Assembly (NCBI GenBank): GCA_026003075.1
Contig: BPGO01000001.1
Location: 310,001 to 374,000 of the forward strand
From: Fimbriimonadales bacterium
Lineage (GTDB): Bacteria > Armatimonadota > Fimbriimonadia > Fimbriimonadales > GBS-DC
DNA: 64,000 nt
Direction: 5' to 3'
The first letter of the stretch is position 1. The number at the start of each line of letters is the position of its first letter. The notes under the pieces were generated by a model that did not search any database, had not been told where the DNA came from, and saw only the letters and a program-made list of their open reading frames with translations. The position numbers and the translations under genes were made by a program. This document shows, piece after piece, positions 52,789-60,724 of the stretch.

Positions 52789-53527
52789 GCGGATGTATCA
52801 GCGCGAGGGCGATTACTGGTGGTTCGTCGCGCGTCGGCGGCTCGCGCTCGCGCTGATGCGTGCCTATGCGCCCCCGCAGATTGGCAGAATTTTGGACGCA
52901 GGGTGTGGCACGGGCGCACTACTTGCGGAGTTAAGCGACCAAGGCTTCGCTGTCGGTGTGGATGTCGAACGCGCCGCGCTCTGCCTCACACGCCAGCGGA
53001 GCGCATTGCCTGTCGTGCAAGCGCGGCTGGAGGCGTTGCCGTTCGCTTCCGAAACCTTCCAAGTCGCTTTTGCCCTCGATGTGTTGGAGCACCTACCCGA
53101 CGAGCGCCCTGCGCTACGGGAGTTGTATCGCGTGCTCCAGTCGGGTGGCTGCCTCATTCTCAGCACGCCTGCCTATCGCTGGCTCTGGAGCAAGCACGAT
53201 GTCGCGTTGGCGCACTACCGACGCTACACCGCGCGCGAGTTGCAAGCGCGTCTGCACGAAGCAGGCTTTCAGGTGCGCAAACTCTCCTACTCACTGGGGC
53301 TGCTGCTGCCTGCGATTGCACTCGCGCGGTGGCTGGACAGGCTGCGTCCCGGCAAGCCCGCTGCAACCGTGGTGCCAGTGCCTCGTTGGTTGAATCGCGC
53401 TCTTGTCTCCCTGTTGGATAAGGAGACCCAGCTCCTGCTGCGCTATAACCTGCCCTTCGGGGTGAGCCTTGCGGCGGTGGCGCACAAATCCCCTAATCCA
53501 GCAGGAGAAACGCCCAGCCCGTTGTAA
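52769..53527 (+). CDS. Class I SAM-dependent methyltransferase
   Basis: 252 residues. It starts 'MQPQEYERMYQREGDYWWFV', an aromatic N-terminus common in glycan- or quinone-type methyltransferases. Motif I is 'GRILDAGCGTGALLAELS' and the post-motif 'FALDVLEHLPDERPALRELY' is standard. The C-terminal ~60 residues include a hydrophobic stretch ('LSYSLGLLLPAIALARWL') that may associate with membrane. The substrate is unknown. It overlaps folD by 20 bases and precedes scpB by eleven. Confidence 0.9.
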   Translation: MQPQEYERMYQREGDYWWFVARRRLALALMRAYAPPQIGRILDAGCGTGALLAELSDQGFAVGVDVERAALCLTRQRSALPVVQARLEALPFASETFQVAFALDVLEHLPDERPALRELYRVLQSGGCLILSTPAYRWLWSKHDVALAHYRRYTARELQARLHEAGFQVRKLSYSLGLLLPAIALARWLDRLRPGKPAATVVPVPRWLNRALVSLLDKETQLLLRYNLPFGVSLAAVAHKSPNPAGETPSPL

Positions 53528-53538
53528 ACAGGAATCCG

Positions 53539-54048
53539 ATGTCCGAGCCAGATTTGAAGTCCATCCTCCACGCGCTTCTGTTCGTCGCCGACGCGCCGTT
53601 GAGTGTGGAGACGCTCTGCGAAGTGACGGGCGAGCCTGTGGAAACGGTTGAGGTGGCACTGCGTGCGTTGCAATCGGAGTTGGCAGAGCGTGGCGCAATC
53701 CAGCTGGTGGCGATTGCTGGGGGGTACCAGCTCGCCACGAAGCCGGAGTATGCCTTCTACATCGCGCGGCTCTTGAATCCGCCCCAGAAACGCCTCTCCA
53801 AAGCCGCGCTGGAGACGCTCGCGATTATCGCCTACGAGCAGCCGATTACTCAAGCGCAGATCGACGCCCTGCGCGGCGTCGATAGTAGTCACACGGTGCG
53901 CCACCTCCTGGCACGCGGGCTTCGTTCAGGAACTCGGGCGCAAAGACGCTCCGGGGAAGCCCATCCTGTACGGCGTTACACGCCTAAGTTCTTGCACTAC
54001 TTTGGCTTGAACAGCTTAGACGAACTCCCTGAGAAGCCGAGTGATTAG
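53539..54048 (+). CDS. scpB: Segregation and condensation protein B, with two compensating indels
   Basis: 169 residues. Two winged-helix domains are expected; the first and the start of the second are normal ('LHALLFVADAPLSVETLCEV', 'ALETLAIIAYEQPITQAQID', 'ALRGVDSSHTVRHLLARG'). Then about 22 residues read nonsense before homology resumes at 'TPKFLHYFGLNSLDELPE'. Removing one G from the GGG at 53917-53919 and one AC from ACAC at 53978-53981 restores 'GFVQELGRKDAPGKPILYG', the conserved wing of ScpB. So +1 and +2 changes cancel. ScpB works with ScpA and SMC in chromosome segregation; scpA is not adjacent. Function of this copy is uncertain. Confidence 0.9.
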   Translation: MSEPDLKSILHALLFVADAPLSVETLCEVTGEPVETVEVALRALQSELAERGAIQLVAIAGGYQLATKPEYAFYIARLLNPPQKRLSKAALETLAIIAYEQPITQAQIDALRGVDSSHTVRHLLARGLRSGTRAQRRSGEAHPVRRYTPKFLHYFGLNSLDELPEKPSD

Positions 54049-54677
54049 GGCGCCAAGCGCACCCGTTGCCAGCCGTTCGCCGTGCGCGTATAGAGTAGGC
54101 GATCGTGCAAGCGGTTGCGACGCCCCTGCCAGAACTCGAAACTGTCGGGGACAACGCGATACCCTGTCCAGTACGGGGGGCGCGGTACTTCACGCCCTTC
54201 GTACTCGCGTTCCACTGCGGCGGCGCGCGCCTCCAGCCACGCGCGGTCGGGAATCGGCTCGCTTTGGGGCGAGACCCACGCCGCCAGTTGATGCCCGCGC
54301 GGGCGCGTCGCGAAATAGGCGTCGGCTTCCGCATCGCTAACAATCTCCACGCGCCCGCGAACGCGCACCTGACGCTCCAGCGCACCCCACCAGAACACCA
54401 GCGTCGCATACGGGCGATGCGCCAACTGCTTGCCTTTCGCGCTCTGGCTATTGGTGTAGAACACCAGCCCACGCTCATCGAACCCGCGCAGCAACACAAA
54501 CCGCGCGTCGGGGTTGCCTTGCTCGTCAACAGTCGCCACACACATGGCGTTCGGCTCGATCGTCTCGGCGTTCAGGGCGTCGTCCAGCCAGCGCTGGAGC
54601 AGCGCCACGGGGTCATCGCCTGCGGTCGCTTCGGTCAACTCACCCAGTTCATAGCTCTTGCGGATACGGTCTATCAT
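54045..54677 (-). CDS. pdxH: Pyridoxamine 5'-phosphate oxidase
   Basis: 210 residues. 'MCVATVDEQGNPDARFVLLR', 'GFDERGLVFYTNSQSAKGKQ', 'YATLVFWWGALERQVRVRGR', 'PPYWTGYRVVPDSFEFWQGR' and the terminal 'WQRVRLAP' are the FMN and PLP-binding motifs of PdxH. It oxidises PNP/PMP to PLP. Minus-strand GGTATCAT at 54709-54716 and GGAGGGG ahead of the ATG give its promoter and ribosome-binding site. The MITE inserted where its -35 region would be. The stop overlaps the convergent scpB stop by four bases. Confidence 0.97.
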   Translation of the reverse strand: MIDRIRKSYELGELTEATAGDDPVALLQRWLDDALNAETIEPNAMCVATVDEQGNPDARFVLLRGFDERGLVFYTNSQSAKGKQLAHRPYATLVFWWGALERQVRVRGRVEIVSDAEADAYFATRPRGHQLAAWVSPQSEPIPDRAWLEARAAAVEREYEGREVPRPPYWTGYRVVPDSFEFWQGRRNRLHDRLLYTRTANGWQRVRLAP

Positions 54678-54734
54678 AGCGCACCCCTCCTATCAGGATA
54701 GCAGGGAAATGATACCGAAAACGGGCGTCAGGAT

Positions 54735-54897
54735 GAGGGTGTTCGAAAATTCCCTTTGCAAGGAACCAACACGCCTTGCACGGGGCAGACACGTCTTGCA
54801 CGGGGCAGACACGCAGGTCTGCCCCTACAGAGGGCATCGGATGTAGAGGCGCAACTGTGGGTGCGCCCTGCTATTCTCCGTTTTCTCGAACACCCTC
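54735..54897. mobile_element. 163-bp MITE with 12-bp terminal inverted repeats and 9-bp target duplication
   Basis: The left end GAGGGTGTTCGA (54735-54746, then AAAA) and right end TCGAACACCCTC (54886-54897, preceded by TTTTC) are inverted repeats. CGTCAGGAT flanks both sides (54726-54734 and 54898-54906), a perfect 9-bp target-site duplication. The interior has no gene: it holds two tandem 20-bp units (54775-54814) and two hairpins, GGGGCAGAC-N6-GTCTGCCCC and GGCGCA-N8-TGCGCC. It must be moved by a transposase encoded elsewhere. The 9-bp duplication would suit IS4-type or similar enzymes, but the parent family is unknown. Confidence 0.85.
54775..54814 (+). repeat. Two tandem 20-bp units inside the MITE
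   Basis: CTTGCACGGGGCAGACACG plus T or C, repeated at 54775-54794 and 54795-54814, with a partial, more divergent unit before them. The second unit forms the left arm of the first internal hairpin. Confidence 0.85.
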
Positions 54898-54910
54898 CGT
54901 CAGGATTGTC

Positions 54911-56143
54911 TTAACTCCGACGCAGGGCTATCCGCTGTCCGTAGGTCAAAGTGCGCCAGAGCCACTCCATCGGTCCGTACTGGAAGCGCGAAAGCCACAG
55001 CACACTCAGCCCGACCTGAACCGCCCAAATCACCACACTCAGCGCCAACCCCTGCGCAATACTCACTTTGTCGTGCAAGCCGAATCCGTATCCGTAAAAC
55101 AGTAGCGTACAGACCACCGACTGCATAAGGTAGTTCGTGAGCGCCATGCGCCCTGCAGCCGCGACGGGCGTGAGCAAGCGTTGCAGTGCCGGCAGCGATA
55201 CCCACAACACCCCAAACACGCCAATATAGCCTAACGAGAGCAACGGACCTGCCACGATGCTCAAAGTAAGCCATCCGTACTGCACCAACTCGTTCTCAGC
55301 GCGAACCGCGTTCACCAGTTGCGTGGCAATCAGCGCGTTGGATGCCAGTCCCAATAGGAGTCCCGCCACGGCGAGCCAGCCCATGAGGCGACGATGTGTC
55401 TCTAATTGCTCGAACACCCCTATTTTGCTGAAATACAGCCCCAGCAGGAACATGATCAACACATTCGGCGCGAAGAAGATGGCGTTCGCGAGCATAAGCA
55501 GCCACTCGAGGAAGCGGAACCGCTGCGCCTCCCAGTAGCTGTTTTGTGCATAGGCGCGTCGCGCCTGCTCAATAGACTCCGCGAAAAAGTTCGCCTGTCC
55601 CGATTGCGCGGCGTCGCCCGTCGACGCCCACCAGAGCGTCAACCCGCTACAGCTTAGACACAGGAACATGTGTACGCTCCATAGCCCAAGCACCCACCCG
55701 AGAATGACGCTCGGACGCACATTCCGAAACAGCAGCAACACCATACCCGTGATGGCATAAATGAACAACACATCGCCGGTCCAGAGGAATAGTCCGTGCA
55801 ACACGCCTATCATGAGGAGCGTCAGCAGCCTTCGGAGCATCACTCCTGTCGGATTGACTGCGCGTGCTTGGAGCCGTTTCATTTGCAACCCGAAGCCCAA
55901 CCCGAACAGAAGCGCGAAAATCGGATAGAACTTGCCCGAAAACAGCCCCTGAATCAGCCAAAATGCCGCCACATCAATAGGCTGTGCGAGGCTCTCTTTG
56001 CTCGGAAACTGTTGCAAAGTACTAAGCCCCTTGAAGAAACCCATGTTGACCACCAGTATCCCTAACAGCGCGATTCCGCGCAGGGCGTCCAGCGCGTGAA
56101 TGCGCTCTCTCTCGCCCACAGGCGTTGCCGTGTAGGTTTGCAT
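54911..56143 (-). CDS. DUF418 / YeiB-like multi-span membrane protein
   Basis: 410 residues with about ten membrane helices. 'RIHALDALRGIALLGILVVN' is the family's N-terminal signature, and the C-terminal DUF418 part includes 'GRMALTNYLMQSVVCTLLFY' and 'PMEWLWRTLTYGQRIALRR'. These proteins share a fold with acyltransferase-3 type membrane enzymes, but their role is unknown. GGGGGAG precedes the ATG, and an 8-bp hairpin (CACGGACA-N4-TGTCCGTG) sits just upstream in the leader. Confidence 0.9.
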   Translation of the reverse strand: MQTYTATPVGERERIHALDALRGIALLGILVVNMGFFKGLSTLQQFPSKESLAQPIDVAAFWLIQGLFSGKFYPIFALLFGLGFGLQMKRLQARAVNPTGVMLRRLLTLLMIGVLHGLFLWTGDVLFIYAITGMVLLLFRNVRPSVILGWVLGLWSVHMFLCLSCSGLTLWWASTGDAAQSGQANFFAESIEQARRAYAQNSYWEAQRFRFLEWLLMLANAIFFAPNVLIMFLLGLYFSKIGVFEQLETHRRLMGWLAVAGLLLGLASNALIATQLVNAVRAENELVQYGWLTLSIVAGPLLSLGYIGVFGVLWVSLPALQRLLTPVAAAGRMALTNYLMQSVVCTLLFYGYGFGLHDKVSIAQGLALSVVIWAVQVGLSVLWLSRFQYGPMEWLWRTLTYGQRIALRRS

Positions 56144-56162
56144 CGTATCTCCCCCTGAAGTA

Positions 56163-56182
56163 CACGGACAGGCATGTCCGTG
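56163..56182. repeat. 8-bp hairpin next to the DUF418 ribosome-binding site
   Basis: CACGGACA-GGCA-TGTCCGTG. In the minus-strand mRNA it would lie about 20 bases before the ATG and next to the Shine-Dalgarno. It could modulate initiation or be a dispersed palindrome. Confidence 0.5.
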
Positions 56183-56264
56183 CGATTCTGAGATTCCCCA
56201 AGCAGAGCGCGTTTCCTGTCAGGTACACTTAGGCTCCCCGTAGCGAATAGGCAGGAGGTGGGCT

Positions 56265-58619
56265 ATGAAACGAGGATGGTTGTTGGTTGGGCTATGGATA
56301 GCGTTTGTAGGTACAAGTTTTGCGCAAGCTGTTCCGCGCTCGGTGGAAGCGATTCCGCGCAGTACGGAGCGGATTACCCTGTTCTGGTTGTCCCCGCGCG
56401 GCGAAGCACCGATTGGCTATCGTGTGTTCCTGAACGGCGCTCAGGTTGCCGAGGTAGGCGCGGCGGCGAAATCGTACGACTTCACGGGGCTAACTCCGGG
56501 ACGCGAGTATCGCGTGGGCGTGCAGGCGGTTTATGCCGACGGGCGCGTCTCGGAGACGGTGGAGCGCGTGGACAGAACCTATCGGGCGTTGCCCCCCGAA
56601 GCACGCTACCCAATTCTGGTGGTGGGCGGCACAGCGTCGGGTGTCGGCGCCGCGATTACCGCCGCGCGCATGGGCGTCAAGGTCGCGCTGATGGAACCCA
56701 CGAACCGGCTCGGTGGCATGATTACCAACGGCGTCGCCGTGACCGATGTGCGCCAGCGCGATCGGATTAATGGGCTTTATGAGGAGTTCCGCCAGCGCGT
56801 GGAAGCCTACTACAAAGCGCGGGGCGACGATACCAGCCTCTACTTCTACCGCAACGGGTTGAACTTCGAGCCGTGGGTCGCTAACATGCTCATCAAGGAG
56901 ATGGTCTACGCCGAGCCGAACATCGATCTCTACTTCGGCGTGCGTCCCACGCGCGTGTTCAAGCAGGACAATCGGATTACAGGGGTGGAGTTCGTGAGTT
57001 TGGACGGCACGCGCCGCGGGCGGTTCTTCGCCAGCGTCGTGATTGACGCGACTGCCGAGGGCGACATTGCGGCGTGGGCGGGCGCACCGTACCGCATTGG
57101 GCGCGAACCACGCAGCCCCGAAGAGCCGCACGCCGGCGTGATTTACTACGACCGCCTCAACGACCGCCTCCTGCCCGGCAGCACGGGCAAGGGCGACCGA
57201 CGCATCCCCGGCTACGCCATCCTGATGATTGTACAGAACTACCCAACCCCCCAAGTAGGCAACCCACCGCCCGGCTACAACCGCCTGGAGTATGTGCTGT
57301 CGCCCCCGTGGGAGCGATCGTGGGCGTACCTGTATGGACGCATTCCGCCGGGCAACAAGTTCGAGGTGAACCAGCACCCGCACGGCACCACTTGGCAAGA
57401 GGTTAACTATCGCTACCCCACTGCTGGCTGGGAAGAGCGACAGCGAATCTACCAGTTGTATAAAAACCATGTGCTGGGCTATCTGTATTACATCCAGACG
57501 GAGTTGGGACAGCCGAATTTAGGGCTTGCAGAAGACGAGTTTCGCGACAGCGACCACTTGCCTCCCATCTTGTATGTGCGCAAGGCGCGGCGCATCGAGG
57601 GCGAGGTGTTCCTCAAAGAGATGGATATTATCTTGGCGCGGGAGCGTATTCGTCCCGATAGCATCGCGATTGGTGATTATCCAATGGATTCGCATGCGGT
57701 GCGGCGTGTGATTGTGAAAGAGGGTGAACCTGTTCCTGAACTTGCGCACATGGGCGAGGGCGAGTTCTGGATTTTCCAATACACGCCGTGGTACCAAGTG
57801 CCCTACGGCGTGCTGGTGCCCAAGCGCGTGGAGGGACTGCTGGTGAGTACTTGTGTTTCCGCGAGCCATGTGGCGATTGGCACCCTCCGCATGGAGCCTG
57901 TGCGGATGAATATGGGTCAAGCGGCGGGCGTCGCTGCCGCGTTGAGTGTGTATACGGGCGTTTCGGTGCGTCGGATCAAACCTGCCGACATCCAACGCGA
58001 ACTGCTGCGCCGATTCCGACAGTATATCTACTACTTCCCCGATGTGACGCCCGAGACGCGCTATTTTGAGGCAATCCAGTTTCTGGCGGCACGGGGCTAT
58101 TTCCCCTCCGAACGGATGGAACCCGAAGCCCCCCTCACGCGGGGCGAGGCGGCGCGAATCCTATGGAAACACCTACGCACTCTCAAGCCCGATCTCCCCG
58201 AAGAGCGATTTCAAGGGCTGGCGTTCACCGATGTGCTGTTCGGACACCCCTACGCCGTGCCCGTGCAGAACCTATTTTTGCTAGGCGTGATTGAGCGCAC
58301 AGAGAACCGCCGTTTCAACCCCGACGAGCCGATTAAGCGGCGTGATTTCGTGCGCTGGCTGGTGCGGGCAATGGCGATTCTGGAGCCGAACGCCTGGCAG
58401 CCGCTCATGGGGCAGCCTTCCCCGTTCGTGGATGTCGCCGCCAACGACCCCGACCTCCCGTTTATGGCGCAGTTGCACGCGCGTCGCTTCTCGCCTGCCA
58501 TTTGGGACGGTTTAGAGGCGTTCACCCCGGAGGGGGTGCGTTTTCAGCCTGATGCGCCCCTGCGTCGGGCAGACGCCGCGCAGACGCTCTACTTGCTGAG
58601 CGGGCGACTGTTCGATTAG
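56265..58619 (+). CDS. Secreted FAD-dependent oxidoreductase with C-terminal SLH domains
   Basis: 784 residues. A signal peptide (1-21) leads to a fibronectin-III-like module (about 22-105). The FAD_oxidored domain begins 'YPILVVGGTASGVGAAITAA' with the dinucleotide motif and 'NRLGGMITNGVAVTDVRQRD'. Near 'VRMNMGQAAGVAAALSVYTG' is the C-terminal FAD-binding signature. The last ~170 residues carry two SLH-like repeats ('MEPEAPLTRGEAARILWKHL', 'FNPDEPIKRRDFVRWLVRAM') and a third partial one, so the enzyme should be fixed to the cell wall. GGTACACT (56222-56229) and AGGAGG precede the ATG. The substrate is unknown. Confidence 0.87.
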   Translation: MKRGWLLVGLWIAFVGTSFAQAVPRSVEAIPRSTERITLFWLSPRGEAPIGYRVFLNGAQVAEVGAAAKSYDFTGLTPGREYRVGVQAVYADGRVSETVERVDRTYRALPPEARYPILVVGGTASGVGAAITAARMGVKVALMEPTNRLGGMITNGVAVTDVRQRDRINGLYEEFRQRVEAYYKARGDDTSLYFYRNGLNFEPWVANMLIKEMVYAEPNIDLYFGVRPTRVFKQDNRITGVEFVSLDGTRRGRFFASVVIDATAEGDIAAWAGAPYRIGREPRSPEEPHAGVIYYDRLNDRLLPGSTGKGDRRIPGYAILMIVQNYPTPQVGNPPPGYNRLEYVLSPPWERSWAYLYGRIPPGNKFEVNQHPHGTTWQEVNYRYPTAGWEERQRIYQLYKNHVLGYLYYIQTELGQPNLGLAEDEFRDSDHLPPILYVRKARRIEGEVFLKEMDIILARERIRPDSIAIGDYPMDSHAVRRVIVKEGEPVPELAHMGEGEFWIFQYTPWYQVPYGVLVPKRVEGLLVSTCVSASHVAIGTLRMEPVRMNMGQAAGVAAALSVYTGVSVRRIKPADIQRELLRRFRQYIYYFPDVTPETRYFEAIQFLAARGYFPSERMEPEAPLTRGEAARILWKHLRTLKPDLPEERFQGLAFTDVLFGHPYAVPVQNLFLLGVIERTENRRFNPDEPIKRRDFVRWLVRAMAILEPNAWQPLMGQPSPFVDVAANDPDLPFMAQLHARRFSPAIWDGLEAFTPEGVRFQPDAPLRRADAAQTLYLLSGRLFD

Positions 58620-59188
58620 TGGTTCAGCGGCGCCTGCGCCAGTTCGGTGTAGAGGGAGCCGTCGGGTGTCAGGGTGCTTTGCATGAGGCTAATGGTGCGC
58701 AACTCATAGGCTCCGAACGGCGCTGGCAGCAGGCGTTGCACCGCGTCGTGGAGCCGTTTTTTGAGGCTGTCGGCGTCGCGGCAGGGCGTTTTGAGACGCG
58801 CCAGCGTGATGTGCGGGTGAAACGCCTTGCCCGTTGGCGCGGGCAGCAGGCGCTGCTCCAGCGCGTTGGCGATGCGGGTCAACTCGGCGGTACCTTCCGA
58901 CACGCCCGCCCAAAGCACGGTGGGGCGGTTCCAGTTCGGGAAGACACCCAACCCTTGCACGCCCACTTTGAACGGCGCGACGCCCGCTGCTGCTGATTCC
59001 ATCGCTTGCACAATCGTCGGCATACGCTCTTCGGGCTGCTCGCCCAAAAACAGCAGGGTGATGTGATAGTTTTCGGGGGCAACCCAACGCAAAGCGCGAT
59101 CGGGCGCCGCCTGTTGCAACGCCGTCTGCGTCCGTGCCAGCGATCGACGCACCTCCTCCGTAATCAACGCTGCAATAAAGAGTCGCAT
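58616..59188 (-). CDS. thpR: RNA 2',3'-cyclic phosphodiesterase (2H superfamily)
   Basis: 190 residues. Both 2H catalytic tetrapeptides are visible: 'YHITLLFLGEQPEERMP' and 'FHPHITLARLKTPCRDADS'. It opens 2',3'-cyclic phosphates and may reverse-ligate tRNA halves in vitro. Its start lies inside the 3' end of cinA (25-base overlap), the cinA-thpR pairing seen in many bacteria, often followed by recA, which is absent here. Its stop overlaps the convergent FAD-enzyme stop by four bases. Confidence 0.95.
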   Translation of the reverse strand: MRLFIAALITEEVRRSLARTQTALQQAAPDRALRWVAPENYHITLLFLGEQPEERMPTIVQAMESAAAGVAPFKVGVQGLGVFPNWNRPTVLWAGVSEGTAELTRIANALEQRLLPAPTGKAFHPHITLARLKTPCRDADSLKKRLHDAVQRLLPAPFGAYELRTISLMQSTLTPDGSLYTELAQAPLNH

Positions 59189-60423
59189 CCGCCTTGCTTC
59201 ACCCCCTGATAGAGAAGCCAGAGCGCGTACTGCGTGGCGCGGTACTTTACGGTGGCTCGGTCGCCGGGGAATACCTGACTTTTGACGACGGTCGCTGTTG
59301 GGTCACTGATGCTGATGTAGACAAGCCCCACGGGTTTGTCGGGCGTGCCCCCAGACGGTCCTGCGATTCCCGTGATTCCGATGCCCCACCAACTGCCCAG
59401 TCGCTCTCGCACCCCTTCCGCCATCGCGCGCGCGGTCGGTTCGCTCACGGCGCCGTGCGTTTCTAATACACGGCGCGGCACGCCCAGCAACGCTTCTTTG
59501 AGCGAGTTGCTGTAGCTAATCACTCCGCCCAGAAACACCTCGGAGCTGCCCGGCACGCTGGTAATCCGATGCCCCAGAAGCCCGCCAGTGCACGATTCGG
59601 CGACGGCGAGGCTCTGCCCCGCCTCGATCAGGCGTTGCACGACCGCCTGCTCCAGAGTGGTCTCGTCCACGCCAAAGATAAACGCTCCCAGTCGCTCGCG
59701 CACGGCGTGTTCCATCTGGGCAATCATTTGCTCGGCGACATCGGGGCTGTCGGCGCGCGCTGTGATGCGAAAATGCACTTCGCCCAGTTTCGCCAGCGGC
59801 GCGAGCGTCGGATTCTCGCTCAGGATTAAATCGCTCAGTTGCGCTTCGGCGTCCGATTCGCCGATGCCACAAAGTCGCACCACGCGCGAGCGTATCACGC
59901 GCCCACCTGTACGCTCCGCAAGACGCGGCAACACGGCATCCGTTGCCATCGGTACAAACTCGTTCGGGGGGCCGGGCAGCGCGAACATGAGCTTGCCGTT
60001 CCACTCTGCATAGAGCCCGGGCGCCGTGCCGTTGGGATTGGGAATCGGCTGTGCGCTGGCGGGACGCATCGCCTGGCGCAGTTGCCGCTCGGTGATGGCG
60101 CGTCCCCGTGCAGCGAAGAAGGCTTTCAGTCGCTCCGCTTCGCCTGCATCCAGCACGAGCGGCTCGCCCATGATGTTCGCAAACGCTTCGCGCGTGAGGT
60201 CGTCGTCGGTGGGCCCTAAGCCGCCGATGGCGATTACGCCGTCGGCGCGTTCGAGTGCCTCGCGCAGTGCCGTTACGATGCGCGTCAGGTTGTCGCCTAC
60301 CGTTGTGCGGCGATAGACCTCAACGCCCACTTCCGCGAGCCGCGCCGAGAGCCACGCCGCGTTCGTGTCCACAATCTGTCCCAGCAGCAACTCCGTGCCG
60401 ATGGAGACAATCTCAACCGTCAT
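59164..60423 (-). CDS. cinA: CinA family protein (ADP-ribose pyrophosphatase / NMN amidohydrolase)
   Basis: 419 residues, standard length. The N-terminal MoCF-like domain is 'VEIVSIGTELLLGQIVDTNA' with 'IAIGGLGPTDDDLTREAFAN'; the C-terminal NMN deamidase domain has the nucleophile region 'AVAESCTGGLLGHRITSVPG' and 'GITGIAGPSGGTPDKPVGLV'. It takes part in pyridine-nucleotide recycling and is sometimes competence-associated. ATG 60423 is chosen because the family starts here. GGTACACT lies eight bases upstream without a Shine-Dalgarno, so the mRNA is probably leaderless. Confidence 0.96.
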   Translation of the reverse strand: MTVEIVSIGTELLLGQIVDTNAAWLSARLAEVGVEVYRRTTVGDNLTRIVTALREALERADGVIAIGGLGPTDDDLTREAFANIMGEPLVLDAGEAERLKAFFAARGRAITERQLRQAMRPASAQPIPNPNGTAPGLYAEWNGKLMFALPGPPNEFVPMATDAVLPRLAERTGGRVIRSRVVRLCGIGESDAEAQLSDLILSENPTLAPLAKLGEVHFRITARADSPDVAEQMIAQMEHAVRERLGAFIFGVDETTLEQAVVQRLIEAGQSLAVAESCTGGLLGHRITSVPGSSEVFLGGVISYSNSLKEALLGVPRRVLETHGAVSEPTARAMAEGVRERLGSWWGIGITGIAGPSGGTPDKPVGLVYISISDPTATVVKSQVFPGDRATVKYRATQYALWLLYQGVKQGGCDSLLQR

Positions 60424-60484
60424 CGCTATCAAGTGTACCTTCGGGGTCGGCGTTCGCTTCAAGGACGTGAGGTACAATCTTGTT
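60424..60484. promoter_or_regulatory. 61-bp divergent promoter region of cinA and purS
   Basis: It holds minus-strand GGTACACT (60439-60432, eight bases from the cinA ATG) and plus-strand GGTACAAT (60471-60478, six bases from the purS ATG). Both transcripts are predicted leaderless, and the two polymerase footprints would overlap, so the promoters may compete. TTGAAG on the minus strand is a weak -35 at 19-base spacing. Confidence 0.6.
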
Positions 60485-60724
60485 ATGCCCAAAGCGAAAA
60501 TCTACATCACACTGAAGCCGGCGCTGCTGGATGCGCAGGGGCGTGTGGTGCAAAACGCGCTGCAGCAACTCGGCTTCGAGAATGTGCGCAGTGTGCGCGT
60601 CGGCAAATACCTGGAAGTGGAACTGCACCCCGACGGCGACCCGCGCGAGCAGATTGAAGCGATGTGCCAGAAACTCCTCGCCAACCCTGTGATTGAGCAG
60701 TACCGCTACGAGGTAGAGCCATGA
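60485..60724 (+). CDS. purS: Phosphoribosylformylglycinamidine synthase subunit PurS
   Basis: 79 residues. '[20 protein letters not shown]', '[17 protein letters not shown]' and '[20 protein letters not shown]' match PurS, the small subunit that channels ammonia between PurQ and PurL in FGAM synthesis. Its stop overlaps purQ by four bases (ATGA). A GTG or ATG further upstream would lie in the cinA promoter, so ATG 60485 is right. Confidence 0.96.
   Translation: MPKAKIYITLKPALLDAQGRVVQNALQQLGFENVRSVRVGKYLEVELHPDGDPREQIEAMCQKLLANPVIEQYRYEVEP

Noticed and set aside
54775-54825. Tandem 20-bp units that might suggest a CRISPR array
   Set aside because: There are no spacers between the units, only two copies, and no cas genes. 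They are internal to the MITE.
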